A stretch of DNA of 64,000 nucleotides from Mesostigma viride (GCA_009746045.1 RPFO01000164.1:3729740-3793739), one strand, 5' to 3'; shown: positions 12,278 through 24,645, numbered from the stretch's first letter. The notes: generated from the sequence alone by a model not told the origin. Made by a program: numbers and translations.

Positions 12278-12360
12278 TTCCAGGTAAATAGGTGTACGTT
12301 TATTCCAAATATAGCCAGTAGGTAATCCCTGCTAAGCCTAGGGTATCAAGATGTCAGTGG

Positions 12361-12950
12361 CTAAAACGGAGCCTTACTAGACCACGGAAGCCACTGGACT
12401 TCTAATGGGTGGTCATTGGGCATGTGGGTAAAGATCCTGTTTTTGCCCATGAGGTCATGAAAGATCTCAAGTGGGCTGGGCTTATCCTGGTCCGCGCCAG
12501 GGTCCCAGATTTTGTTTTGTTCATTTGCAACCATCCAGTAGCGTCGCATGCCGGAGTTCCATAGGTAAATGAAGCGTGAGAGAACCCCAGCTTTGTCGAA
12601 AATTGTGCGCCTATTGAACACCACATCGTTTCGCACCGTCCAGATTGTATATAACCATGTGACATGCATGTGCGGAGCCATATCCACGCTTGTTGTGAAA
12701 CTGAAAGGTGAGCTCAAGGCCAGGGGTGCCAGTGATGCCAAAGATAACTGATTGAGCGGGTAGACACCGGTATGATAGGCTCAGACGTCCAGGCTGCCCA
12801 TAAACCAATCAACCAGGTCCAAACTCCCTGGAGGTTACACCATAAAAATCGGCGTTCCACAGTTTCAGTGGGGTTGGTACATAAACATGTAGCAGGGTGT
12901 TGAAATCGCCGGTGGAGGATCTCCCCGACCCCGAAGTACCGGTGCATCAA
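12361..12950 (-). pseudogene. LINE C-terminal zf-RVT-like region
   Basis: End of the L1-type ORF2. One frame (12950-12714) shows C-x-C...ERRFLWC, resembling the zf-RVT zinc-binding motif that follows reverse transcriptase in plant LINEs. Overlapping frames (12741-12361) show YTIWTVRNDVVFN, similar to the W-x-x-W/RN-x-x-F motif at the extreme C-terminus of plant L1 ORF2. The signal is spread over at least two frames, so this end of the protein is broken. Confidence 0.5.
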
Positions 12951-13509
12951 GAGGTGTTGTACGTCGGTCGCGCGGTGATCAATCAGCGGGTGGTCAGCGG
13001 CGAGGGTGATGTTGCGGACCCAGGTGTGGCCAGGCCACTCAGTAGCGCCCCAGCGTGTCCGGGGTGGAATTGATGGTTTTTATGCAAGAGCATTGTGTAG
13101 CCCCACTCTGCCGTGTACTCGTAAAGGCCTTTTACAGTTCTGCTGTCACCCTGATTTAGCACCCAGCCAAATTCCACTGGATCCAATGACAACATGTCCA
13201 GGCGGGTTGATCCCACATGTAGCCAAATAATAGCAGCGTCTGGAAGGTTGGGGTTGGGTTGGTATACACATGATTGTTCAAGGGACCAAGGTACAACCCG
13301 AATCCGGTGGCATAGCTGGGTGGGGAGGAACACCACTGCAGTTGTAAGTTGAGCCAGACAGCCATTGTGGCCGCTCAGCGGCGCCAGTAGTTGAACGTGC
13401 AGGGTTCCAAGGGGGAGTTCTGCGATCACCTTCCCCGAGCATGTTGCGGTCGTGCTGTATGGACAAAAGCAGCACCATTCACCAGCTTTATAGGGGGCAC
13501 GGGGAGAAG
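12951..13509 (-). pseudogene. LINE ORF2, region between RT thumb and zf-RVT
   Basis: Minus-strand frame continuing the L1-type ORF2 between the RT/thumb block and the Cys-rich end (176 residues over 12983-13513). It shows hydrophobic, tryptophan-containing sequence (IWLHVGSTRLDML) but no catalytic motif. A stop separates it from the RT block at 13510, so the frame is broken there. Confidence 0.45.
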
Positions 13510-14874
13510 TCATGAGTGTGTGCCAATGGGGGGGTATGGCTTGTATACTAGCGCGGCCCAGGCAGCATAAGTAGGCATATTGGGGACCCAGGCAGCCAGT
13601 TCGTTATATGTTAAGAGGCGGTAGCAGTCACCGTGGAGAATATACAGGTGGAGAATAGTGGTTACAGGGTGGGGGGATGTTATGAAGCCTTCATAGGGGT
13701 TAGGGCCACTTAAGCATCCAAAGGGGCGATTAAGGGGGTTGAGGTATATATCATTAAAGAATAGGGGTTGGCGTGCAACTTCCTCACGTAGTGTGGGGAA
13801 TAGTAGGCGGTCGGGTTTAAGTGCCATAAAGCCTTGCCATATACGAGCCCAGTACCAAGGAAGACCTCTGGTGAGCTTCGGGGAGGGGAGGCGAGCAGTA
13901 AGCAGTGCGGCTCCAGAGTGCCAGGAAATACCATTGGAGTGATGAGTAAGACGTGAGAGGGTTACACGTGCCAGAAGACATCCAGGGTGGGTGTTGACAC
14001 CAATGTGGGCAGAGATAACTTGTTTGGCATACACAGACCATAAACGCCATTGCATATTGTGTAAGCCTAGTCCTCCAAGAGGCCACGGCATAAAAGACAT
14101 TGACTCTCTGATCCATCCGTGTACCTGGCGGCTGAGATCGCTCGATTTTTTCCAAACAAAGTTATGCCCCAGTCGTTGAATAAGAGACACGGTGTGTTCA
14201 TCCGGTGGGTGGGCCTGACCGAAGTACAGCAGCTTGGGGAACAGCAGCTGGTTCGTAACGAGGACCTTGCCCCGGAGGCTGAGGCGGTGTACGCCAGCCC
14301 AGCGGTTGGCCACCTGTTGTACACCAGTAAGTTTGCCCAGTTGTTGTGATTCGTCGTATAAAAAGGTTTTGACTTCCAATAACCTCCCTTCGGCTGTCCG
14401 ACCGATAGGGCAGTTATGCAAAAGGTGGTATCCTCCTGGCGGGACCCATGTCACCGCCAGGTTAGTAGGTTGGAGAGTCGGGTTGGTTGTTCTGCCAATA
14501 TGCAAGCCCGTGGACTTTTGCACGTTGCAGCGTTGTTGGGAGGCGGTACAGTATGTAGATATGTTCTCAAGCACAGCATCAACATCACGCAGGGAGGTGC
14601 AAATGTTAGTAGTGTCATCGGCGTAAGCAGTTTGAAACAGACCACGTGTGTGGTGAGGGAGGGGGTAGCCTTGAATACGGCTGTCCTGTTGATGAAGAAA
14701 GAAGAGGCCAGCGTGAGCGAGAAGAAAGAGAAGGGGAGAGAGACAGTCACCTTGTGGGAGAGAGCGTGTGCTATGGCCTATTTGGGATTTATGTCCATTA
14801 ATTAGTAGGTGCCAAGTGAGGGATTTGATCATGCCTAGACTGCATGACCTTAATAAGTTTAGGTCCAAATCCAA
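13510..14874 (-). pseudogene. LINE reverse transcriptase, C-terminal half
   Basis: A 454-residue frame containing RT motif B (LPQGDCLSPLLF) and motif C (YADDTTNI). After these come the thumb/connection blocks typical of L1 ORF2 (FPKLLYFGQ, NFVWKK, PWPLGGLGL). It copies LINE RNA into DNA at a nicked target. RT motif A (FDFEKAFD-like) lies on the far side of the Copia-1 insertion, at 22760-22830. The break falls between motif A and motif B, exactly at the ATAGC duplication. Confidence 0.75.
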
Positions 14875-14890
14875 GCCCGTGTAGTATAGC

Positions 14891-15507
14891 AGTTAACGTA
14901 AAGGATTTACGTTAGATGGATAGAGATTGTTACGCTCTTTCCAACGGCACCTTGAACGCCTCATTTGGTTAAGGAACGTAAAAGTTATGACGTTTCCTAG
15001 GCTGTGCCGACAGTACCCGGCGAGCCACTGTTGTGGGCGCGTACGGACACAGGATGTACAAGTGTCACTTTGATAGTCCGCAGGACGTTGACAGGACTTG
15101 TACAGGACTTGATGGTCAATTGATAGGTAGGCGCACTGTAGCGCGCCAGGACCTATGAGACAATTGATGCTGAGTAGTGTACGGATAGGTCCACAGGACT
15201 AGCCGTATGGACAATTGATAGATCTGCGCGCCAAAGGCGTGCCAGAGTCTGTGTAATCAATTGATTGACAGTTCAGCTGTGACAGTGCAGCTGAATACTT
15301 GGACGCGTCCCTAGCAAGCTATATGAGTGACTTGGTCGCAGGGACGCTAGCTCTTGCGTGCACGCTCTCTTGGCATAACGACCCTGTCGTCTGTGCTACG
15401 TGCAGTCTCGGACTTGACGTGACTTACGTCTGTGTTTGCTCATTATAATAAAGGCAACTTTCCTGCAAGAGCCATGGATTCCCTCGGTGGTAAACTCTCA
15501 TTCAACT
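14891..15507 (+). repeat. Copia-1, 5' LTR
   Basis: 617-bp LTR starting AGTTAACG and ending ATTCAACT; pair of 22128-22743. It contains four CAATTGAT words spaced 44-51 bp apart (15117, 15161, 15212, 15258), candidate transcription-factor sites in U3. Confidence 0.85.
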
Positions 15508-15538
15508 CGTATTACAATCTTCGTACCAAGAAAAATGC

Positions 15539-16320
15539 CGGACTCGATGGAGTTCCGCATTCCGAGGGATTCTGAAATTTTGGGCAGTCCAGCGGACATC
15601 GCCGAATCTCCGGCTGGTCCTTCGACGACTCCTGTTCGTGAAGATCGTCCGGTTCTTAATCCGGCGTGGCAGCGTGTTGTTGACCAGGCGGTAGCGTCCA
15701 GTGCGGAGCTACGCGCTCAGCAGCAGGCACTGCTGCAAAACCTACGACTGCCGCCCCCGCCTCCGCAACCTTCGATTGTTTCGGGGTTTCGCGATTACCT
15801 TGATTCCATTCGAGCTTTGCTCGCGGACTTCGAGGTCCATACCCGGGCGGGGTTGCAAGCGCCCAGCGCGGTTGCCGAGGTCTCTGAGGAGATCGACAAC
15901 GCGGTTTCATCGCTTACAGGTTACCAGCGCAATCTCGCTAACTGGCTGTCGGTTCGTTCGGGCGTCATTCCGACGATTACGACCAACCTGTTTCAAGACC
16001 TTGCGATTCTGCAGTTGCTGTCGCGAGGCTTCCGGACGCGTGAGCGGCAATTGCTGCTCAATCTTGTCGCGTTCTTGTCTGCATTGCGAGAGTGGGCGCC
16101 GGACGGGTGGGATTTTCTAACGATTCTTACCAACCCGCTCCGCATCGTCACCCGCCGCCGTCGTCGCCGCATTGATCCGGTGACGGGACGTCGGTTGGAC
16201 CCCATCGTCATCGAAACTCCGGTGACGATTGAGGTTGGGCAAGGCCAGGAGGCGCCTGCGCCTGTCGCCAACGATCCAATTTACGACTACGACTACTGCG
16301 ATTTTCGTGGTCTCGACTGA
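15539..16320 (+). CDS. Copia-1, extra upstream open frame, unknown
   Basis: A protein of about 260 residues with Pro-rich and long helical stretches, a basic RRRRRR cluster and an acidic YDYDY tail. It starts just inside the element (an in-frame extension reaches into the LTR), before the gag knuckle frame at 16443-17550. No known domain is recognised. It could be the amino-terminal part of gag or an accessory protein. The stretch after it (16321-16440) ends in a T-rich run and CAG, like a splice acceptor. Treated as part of a fossil element. Confidence 0.45.
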
Positions 16321-16442
16321 ATTCGGCATGGTGGCGCGGTCGGCACCGGGGCAGGCGGCTTTTTGACAGATTGTACATATCTACCTGTCTTTTGTTTTCC
16401 AGCTGCTTAGCTCAGGGCCATACACAGCTAGTGTAGTTTACC

Positions 16443-17550
16443 ATGGCTGAGGGACGCCGTAGCAAGGGCCTAGCCAGTGGGAATAATAATGGGGGTGCTG
16501 GTAGCGGGACCGCTCACGTAGATGACGTGGGGGTCACCGGAGAAATCACTAATATCCCTTTGAATAATAACACTACACATGCTGTTTCTGGATATGATCT
16601 CACCACCCAGGGTCTGCTTATTGTTAATCAGCTGCAACCTGTCACTTCAGACTCAAAGCCAAAGCAGGCAGAGGAGTTTGTGGAAGGACTAGAGGGGTTT
16701 CCAAGTTTGTACGGTGGTACAAACTATTATCAGATCTGGATAGGCAGCCAGACTTTTGGCAAGTGCACAGATCAGATTAAAGACCTCACTAGAGAGTGCA
16801 AGAAGGCCAACAAGGCCTGGGCAGTCTACGTGGCAGAGCTGAGGGAGCTGCTAGAGGATCAGAGGAAGAAAGTGGGGATCCATTGGCAGGATAAATACCA
16901 GGGTGGGAGGTGAAGGGAGACCTGATCCAGAACTTCCTTAACTATTGTAAATGGTTGAGGAGGGCAGGGCTCACGGCTTCAATGTCGCTGACAGCATAGC
17001 CCTGACAAACTGGCTCAAGGTTTCTGGGCTGGACAAGGCAACACGTGGCTCTTTAAAGGTCATGTGTGCCCCACACTCTACCCTCAAGGCCTACAAGGTC
17101 ATAATCAAACAAGCACTCGAGGCAGAGGAGCTGTTTGAGGGTGGAATGCCAGCTGTGAAGGCTACCCACGCAGGTGGGCGTGCCCAGGGGGGCTCCAAGA
17201 CGTCTGAGGCTGACAGAAGCCAAGGAGGACGTGGGGGCAACCACAACAAGCGGAAGGCCAACCATTCACCCGACCCTGACGGGCAATCACATGCCAAGTC
17301 GGTGTTCAGGAGGGTGGGTGGTAAGCCCAGGCAGGGTAACGCGCCTGACAACGGGGGAGGAGGCCAGGGCAAGTCAAAGATCCAGTGCTACCTGTGCAAG
17401 GGGTGGGGGCACATCAAGAAGGAGTGTCCCAGCTTCAAGAAGACCCAGGGCCAGGGCAGCAACAAGAAAAACAACAACAAGAACAACAACAAGTCCCAGG
17501 CAGGCCAGCCTTCAAAGGGCAGTCAGCAAGAAGACAACAAGGAGCAGTGA
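16443..17550 (+). other. Copia-1, gag fossil with zinc knuckle
   Basis: Nucleocapsid-type region of Copia-1. Frames in this interval show a helical capsid-like part and, near 17388-17430, a CCHC knuckle (CYLCKGWGHIKKEC), followed by an Asn/Lys/Gln-rich tail. In the family, gag packages the element RNA. Read here as a broken fossil. Confidence 0.7.
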
Positions 17551-17691
17551 CTGTCTGAGGCAACCCCTACACACCTTAATTCACCCAAGGGGGAGGCCAG
17601 GTGCTCCAATGCAGATTTTATATCTGGGCAACAAGAGGGTGATCTCCAGGTTCATGGTGGCCCCAGGTCACCTGGAGAGGTACAGGTTCCT

Positions 17692-20600
17692 ATGAAGACG
17701 TCCTTGACAGCTGGTGCAGCTGTAAGAATGTCTGACCCCATGCATCCTTGTGCTGGGCACGAGGGTGGACCTCTCATTTTGAGAGAAACCAATGTACAAC
17801 CACAGAGGGGTGTGAAGGCCTCTGGTGGTATGCATGTGGTCCCTGCTGGCGGTCCAGGTGTTGGGCATGAGCAGGGTGACTCAGACTCTGAGTCAGAACA
17901 GGATGGAAGACAGCATGGTGATGCTGGACAACCTGACAGCACAGTCCTGACTGTGCCAGGGACTGCTTCCTCTGTGTACCAGGAGTTGGGTGCCCGAATC
18001 CACAACATGTTTGGGCATGCCACTTCTCTGTCAAACAACTTTGCCTTCCGTATGGGCAGGGCACCCCTTCTTAAGGCGTGTCAGCAAGCTGCCTCACGGT
18101 GTAAGTGCCAGTTGTCCTCCAACAAGCCCAGGAAATCACATGCCAAAGCTATACCTCAGAGCATTGGTGATCTGCAGTGTGATATCCAACACATCAGGGG
18201 CATGCAACTGTTGGTGTGCGTGGACAGGTACACAAAATACAAGGTGCTGGAGCATTTACCTTCTATGAAGAACAGGTACTTGCTGGCTGCCCTGCAGAAT
18301 GTAAGAGCCAAGTTTCCTACCACAAGGATCCAGGTGGACATGCAGTTTCAGCATCTCAAGGGTGATCCCACCCTTCCTGAGTTGCTGGTTACACCTAGGG
18401 AGGCTCATGGGCAGCAGGGTGCTATAGAGAGGGCAATCCAGGAGGTCAAGAAATTGATTATCTCTGAAGACTGGGTACCCTTATCTGCACCTGCACTTGT
18501 CAGGAGTGCATGGCTGAGGAACGTGGAGCAGCAGCTGAACAGCAGGGTTAACTTCTACTATGATGGAGTTGCTGTCAGCCCAATGGGTCTATATCATGGC
18601 CTGTGCCCACCACATGTGCTGGAGGGCTGGAAACATGCTGCACATGTCACCTTTGCCAAGCTGAGGGAGAAGGACCGGGGTTGGAAGATGCTGGAGCCAC
18701 AAGTGGGTCAGAAGGTCCTAGCTTGGAAGGAACCTAGCCTTTATGGCAAACGTGGTAGCTGGAGTCCTGGGGTGGTTACCCAGGTTGATGAAGCTAGCCA
18801 CGCATGCTTGGTCAGCATGGAGGACGAACCAAAGCATGTGCACCGGCTGAGTTGGTCATATGTCAAGCCTAACCTGATGAATGAGGGCAGTCAGGCACAA
18901 GGCTCACAGGACCTGCAGGATTTTCAGGTCCCAAGTGACATCACTGATGCAACGACCACATCTGTTGCAGGGGAATCTGTCAGCCCTGGCCAGGTTGCAG
19001 AGGTACCTGTTGAACAGGCTGCAAGGTCAACAGCTGGGGAGTCAACTGTCAAGCCCAAGGCTCTAACCAAGCCCAGGGGGACAAGTTTGGCTGGATTAAT
19101 TGGGGCTCTGCAAAGGGCCAAGAAGCAGCCCAAGGTAGCCAAGCTCAGGTGGCATGGCAATCTGGGGCTGGACACTGCCTTAGAGGTAGACACTAATTCT
19201 CAGGTTTCCATCATTGGGACCAGAGCTGCAGCAGGGTACAGCATGACTGAACCCAGCTATCAGTTTGTGTCTGACTTCAGTGGCGGGGTACACGTGAAGG
19301 TACTGGGTGAGGTATCCATTCCTATCCTTGGACAGGACACTGCTTTTTGTGTCTTGGAGGGCTATCAGGGACCTGCTCTTCTGGGGCAGAATTTCCTATG
19401 CCAGGATGGGGTAGTGATCACGTCCTCTCTCCTGACTAAGGAAGGGGCTGGTCAGGTCCCACTGATTAATTTCAGGACCACTCACCTATCACGTGCAGTA
19501 ACCAGGACGGTTAAGCGTGTGCAAGTGTGCCAGGGGCAGGAGCCCTTGGTTGATGACCTCATATTGCCAGCTGCTAGTCATCCAAGCAGTTTGGGCATTG
19601 GTCCTCACTCACTTGCTGGACACAGCCCTATAAACTACCAAGGCCTGGTGAAGCTCATGTCCTCTCCCATTATGTGTCCCCAGGTCACACTGGGTCTGAT
19701 TAAATCTGGGGAGGACTGGATCTCCAAGAAATGCGTGGAACCTGTCAATGACCTGCCTCCTGCACGACGTCTACTCAAGCTCAAGTTTGTCATCAAGATG
19801 AAGGAGGTGGACGGGGTCAAGGTACCACACGTCAGGCCAGTACTGAATGAGTTCAAGGGTACTGGTGAGTGCACCGCTGAGGAGTTGTATACCCCTGGCA
19901 TGCTGCATGACACTTGGAGGCTGCTGCTGTGTGTATTTCTAGGCCTTCTCAACAAGGGCTTGGACTATGGCTCAGTGGTGGTAGACTTCAAGAGGGCATT
20001 TCTGGAGGGGGATGCAGATGTGGCACAGGAAAAGTGGGAGGGCAAGACGCCTTTCTATGTCAGGGTGCCTGCTGTATGGAAAAGGGACATTCACACTGAG
20101 TTCCTTAAAATCCTCAAGGGCCTGGAGGGCCTGAGGTCAAGTCCAATAATCTGGAGGGAGACTCTCAACCGTTTCCTGAAGGAGCATTGCAACTTGAAGG
20201 TTTCTCCTGTAGACCCCTGTCTGTTTCTGGGGCAATGGGAAGGCCTACCAGTGTATGCTTCGCTGCACGGGGATGACCTACATCTGATAGCTCCCACGTC
20301 GTGGCTTAAGGAGCTGATCTCCATCATTAAGTCCAAGTTTCCTCTGGGTAGGGAGCAATGGCAGGTGGAGAATGAGCCTCTCCTGTTTGTGGGCATGGAG
20401 GCCACACTGGTGAAGAAGGGGGGGAGTGGCGTATGCTGCTGGTGGGGGGCAACGATTATCAAGAGACCCTCATTAGCAAGCTTCCTCCAGTCATCACACA
20501 GGCACTGTGTCCCATGGTGAGGGGCATGGTTGCTTGGGTGGCAGGCATTTCCAGGCCAGACCTTATGGTCATAGCCAGGTTGCCTGATGACATGCTGACA

Positions 20601-21176
20601 GAGCTAGGGTCTGCCAAGGTGGCTGATCAGGTCAGGGCTTCGTCTGGCATTCTGTTGTCTGCAGTGGATTTATCACAACCCATTTGCATGGAGCTGTATG
20701 TGGATAGCTCAATGGACAGCAGGCAGGTCTCCAAGGTCAGGGGCAGGGCTGCAGGGCTCTTTGTGCTCAGACAGGAAGGCCTGGGGAGTTTGGTGAGCTG
20801 GTTCAGTCGCCTGCACAAACGGGTGGCTGTCAGTAGTGATGTGGCAGAATGCAGGGCTATTTGTGAAGGCATTCACACAAGCCTTTATCTGAAGGAGTTG
20901 CTTCATCAGATGACTTCTAACACTCCTTGGCCACTTCAGGTTACCACTCTTCTAAAAACAGACTCCATGGGGATGGTGCAGTTTGTGCACAGGCAGATGG
21001 CCAGAAGTAGGGACTTGGATTATCTCCTTCTTAAGGAATTGTCCTCCTTGGCCAATATTGAGCATATCCCTGGGGTTGACAATCCTGCTGATGCTTTGAC
21101 CAAGCTAGTGCAGAAGGCAGCAGTGCAATACAAGGTTCTTCAGTCTCTGATGGACCCATCTCAGCAAGCTGTCTAA
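17692..21176 (+). other. Copia-1, pol fossil: IN, PR, RT, RH
   Basis: Integrase core near 18150-18620 (GDLQCDI, VDRYTKY, then HGQQGAIERAIQ). Retropepsin-like domain near 19160-19440 (LEVDTNSQVSIIG, later GPALLGQNFL). Copia-type reverse transcriptase near 19730-20420 (VVDFKRAFLEGD, GLRSSPIIWRE, HGDDL). RNase H near 20690-21110 (ELYVDSS, SWFSRLHKRVAVSS, AECRAI). The protease between integrase and RT is not the Ty1/Copia arrangement (PR-IN-RT-RH). The coding region has about one or two breaks. Confidence 0.8.
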
Positions 21177-22127
21177 GCTGGTGCCTGGTTATAGGGCATT
21201 GGAGAGCAGATTGTGTGGTAGTGTCAGCATTGTGACTGGCATAATACCTGTATTTTAGTCTGTACTAAGGCTCATGGACCATGGTACACTCACTCTGATT
21301 TTAATCAGGATACAGCCAGGTTTTGGCTGGGGTTCATGCTGTTGACTACACAAGGTTGACAGGTCCATTACAGACCATGTATTCTATTTAAAAAGAAATG
21401 TATATTTGTACATACCTCTCACAATGGTCTGGGAACCTTTATTCTGGGGTTTATAGGGCGGGGTTCGATTCCCTGGTATTATGTTTCTACAAGCTGGCCT
21501 GCTCAGGTGTTTTACCTGTTCAGACTTCCCTAGTTCCCCAGGGCAGGATTTAATTGTTGCCTATGTGTTTCATTTTGTCATTTGTTTGCTGTGGCAATTT
21601 ATCATCTGACAAGTAGACGGGCGCCATAAGACGGGCGCCAATACTAACCTGTTGAGAGTATGACGGGGAAACTATTGTAATACGTCTTACTTTGTCAAGT
21701 GGTATTTCAATTGTCATGGATTTATTGTGCTTATATTAGATATGTACTGGGTTTTATGGGATTAGTATCTGGGATTAATGTAACTCACCGCCAGAAGGTC
21801 ATTGTACTGGAGGCTCTACCGAGGTGATGGGATTAATTCCTGGAGAAGACCTCATAGAATTAACCTGTATGTATTTAATTTTGTGTGTTTCTAATATCTG
21901 GTGGTACTCTGTAATGCCACTTCCATAGGTTTTTATCCATTTCTCATGAAATGGTTTTCCCTGTGGCAGATCTGTTTCTTTTCCAGTTCCTTAAAAGAAA
22001 GGGCTGGGGGAATGGCATTGGCCATTAAAGACATCTGTTCAAGCTTCAAGCTGGAGTGAAGGACATTTCAAGCTACTTCAAGGGTCCCTGGCAGGGGATG
22101 TGATCCCTAAAGAAAAGAAGGGATTGG
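21177..22127 (+). other. Copia-1, 3' untranslated region
   Basis: Noncoding DNA between RNase H and the 3' LTR. It contains a direct repeat AGACGGGCGCCA near 21614-21640 and ends in a purine-rich tract (AAAGAAAAGAAGGGA) just before the LTR, a likely polypurine tract. Confidence 0.6.
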
Positions 22128-22743
22128 AGTTAACGTAAAGGATTTACGTTAGATGGATAGAGATTGTTACGCTCTTTCCAACGGCACCTTGAACGCCTCA
22201 TTTGGTTAAGGAACGTAAAAGTTATGACGTTTCCTAGGCTGTGCCGACAGTACCCGGCGCGCCACTGTGGGCGCGTACGGACACAGGATGTACAAGTGTC
22301 ACTTTGATAGTCCGCAGGACGTTGACAGGACTTGTACAGGACTTGATGGTCAATTGATAGGTAGGCGCACTGTAGCGCGCCAGGACCTATGAGACAATTG
22401 ATGCTGACTAGTGTACGGATAGGTCCACAGGACTAGCCGTATGGACAATTGATAGATCTGCGCGCCAAAGGCGTGCCAGAGTCTGTGTAATCAATTGATT
22501 GACAGTTCAGCTGTGACAGTGCAGCTGAATACTTGGACGCGTCCCTAGCAAGCTATATGAGTGACTTGGTCGCACTAGGACGCTAGCTCTTGCGTGCACG
22601 CTCTCTTGGCATAACGACCCTGTCGTCTGTGCTACGTGCAGTCTCGGACTTGACGTGACTTACGTCTGTGTTTGCTCATTATAATAAAGGCAACTTTCCT
22701 GCAAGAGCCATGGATTCCCTCGGTGGTAAACTCTCATTCAACT
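22128..22743 (+). repeat. Copia-1, 3' LTR
   Basis: 616-bp partner of 14891-15507, followed by the duplicated target ATAGC. Confidence 0.85.
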
Positions 22744-22748
22744 ATAGC

Positions 22749-23711
22749 CTCGAGGTATTTCCAACATATGCGGTCGAATGCCTTTTCAAAATCCCAAAAT
22801 AAAATAAGACCTATAATATTGTTGCGCCATGCGTCATCAACAATGTCCATGATCATGGTGATGCTGTCGCTGATGTGTAGGTTGGACCTGAATCCAACTT
22901 GTTCCGGGCCGATCAGATTATCTAGTACACTGTAGAAACGGCGTTGCAAGAGTTTGCTGGCTAGTTTGTAAGGGACTGTGAGCATGCGAATGGGTCTATA
23001 ATTTTTCCAACTTGTTTTATCCCCTTTTTTGTGTAAGAGGATGAGGATTGTTTCCGACCACTGGCCCACAACAGTTTCGGTGTTCCAGATTTCCAGGATG
23101 CATTGGTATAGATCCCTGCCTATGAGGGGCCAGAACGTTTAAAAAAACTCTACTGGAAGGCCATCTGCACCAGGTGCGCTACCGGTTTTGAGATGTTGGA
23201 GTGCTAGAGATGTTTCTTCCATAGTGGGGCTGGCGTCTAGCTAGTAGAGCTTGTTGTGACGGAGAGAGGCGGTGGGGAATTGCATCGAGGATTTTTTGTG
23301 TGGCTGTATTTGCAGAGGGGTCGGGTTCTGTCCGGAACAGGGTGGAGAAAAAAGCATGTCCCGATTGTAGGATGTCTTGGGGGGTGGTATGGGTGCCAGT
23401 CTCGTCTGTAATTTCTGTGATGGTGGTTTGTGAGCGCGGGGGTGGGATAAATGCAAAGAATTCCTTATTCATTCGTTCACCCTTGACATGCCACCATGTA
23501 TTTTCCACATCTAGGGCTTCTGCGTGGCGTTCAAGGCGTAGCTTATCCATCTCAGTCTGGCACAGTTGCAGTCGTGCGGGGCTAGGCGGGGTTTGGATTG
23601 CAACATAGTAATAACGCGTTTGTAGTAATTGTAGTCTTTGCCTTTTATGCGGCATTGTTCTAGATCGTAGGCCTTAGAGGAGTCAAGGATGTGCGAGAGG
23701 CATGCTTGCAT
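22749..23711 (-). pseudogene. LINE reverse transcriptase, N-terminal half
   Basis: L1-type RT in element sense before the Copia break. Frame 23069-22734 carries ILLHKKGD, NYRPIRMLTVPYKLAS, GPEQVGF and motif A as LFWDFEKAFDRI. Frames 23711-23179 carry the linker between endonuclease and RT (SPARLQL, then FFAFI and LHT-type blocks). The pieces fall in different frames, with stops near 23140 and 23240, so ORF2 is decayed here. Confidence 0.7.
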
Positions 23712-23773
23712 CCAGAGCGTAGTGCTTGGGTATTCTACTTGCTTGGTTTTCCAGTCCCGCCATTGTTCTCGGA

Positions 23774-24645
23774 CTACGGGGAGCGAAAGGCGGGGTCAGC
23801 CAGCAGCTTTTTATTGAGGCGAGGGACGCCTGGTCCTCTGGGGGGGCTGGAGTGATACACCATGGTGAGAAGGCAGGGGTAGTGATCAGAAAAAACTGTG
23901 GAGCGTATGACCTCTGCGTGACAAATGAGGGATGCCCAAAAAGGTGACATAAATATGTAGTCTAGACGGCTAGTGATGCGGGTGCCCTGACGAGTGGACT
24001 CTCGAGTATGCAGATGGTCGCGAGGTTTGATAACATCCTGTAATGAGAGGCGTGTGAGGTGGTTGGCTAACGAGGTCGTCTCAAGCCCAAGGCCATGGTC
24101 TAGGTCAACATTAAAGTCACCCATTAGTATGACCTCATGAGATTGGTCCAGGAGGGGGGCAACCATAGCAAACAAATCATCAAAAAATTTAATACGGTCA
24201 GAGTGTTCGTTGGGGGCATATACCGATATAATATAGCCAGTCTTACCGCCCCAGGAGATGCATTGCCGGGTCCAACAACCCTGCCATGTGTTGGGAGCAG
24301 TATCTGTGTGCTGGGCCCGGCCATGGGTGCAGTTGAACATGAGGGTGTGGCGGACGTCGATATTGTAGCAATGCAGTGCCTCCACTAGTCCCCCGTGCCC
24401 ATGCCCATCTAGCTGCGTTCCATGTCTGGGGTGCGTCTTGTAAAGGATTGTAGCGCTTTGGCGTCTATTCCAGGAAATTTATGTTCTTGTAGGCCTACCC
24501 AGATTTCATGAGATGGGCCGACATAGGGTTGGGTGATACTGGCTAGTTGTGCCTGGAGCGCAGATATTTTAGACTGTCCCTGGGTGCGAACACCATAAGT
24601 ATTTAAACCCTGAACGTTCCAAGATATTATAGTAAGTTGACTCAT
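23774..24645 (-). pseudogene. LINE APE-type endonuclease
   Basis: N-terminus of ORF2, which nicks the target DNA to prime reverse transcription. Frame 24645-24409 begins MSQLTIISWNVQGLN (motif I, Asn) with VGLQEHK (motif II, Glu). Frame 24385-23774 continues with ISVYAPN, ILMGDFNVD (Asp/Asn), SRLDYIFMS and SDHYPCLL (the Asp-His pair). All expected APE residues are visible, but two frames are used, with a shift near 24390-24410. Confidence 0.8.

Larger units (their letters stand above)
14891..22743 (+). mobile_element. Copia-1: Copia-like LTR retrotransposon
   Basis: Plus-strand fossil inserted in the L1-type LINE, with a perfect 5-bp TSD ATAGC (14886-14890, 22744-22748). LTRs of 617 and 616 bp begin AGTTAAC and end TTCAACT rather than TG...CA, and are about 98-99% alike by eye, so the insertion is fairly recent. 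Parts in order: extra upstream frame, gag with CCHC knuckle, integrase, aspartic protease, reverse transcriptase, RNase H. A purine-rich tract precedes the 3' LTR. The coding region is interrupted at a few points, so this copy looks broken. The integrase-before-protease order is unusual for Copia. Confidence 0.85.
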
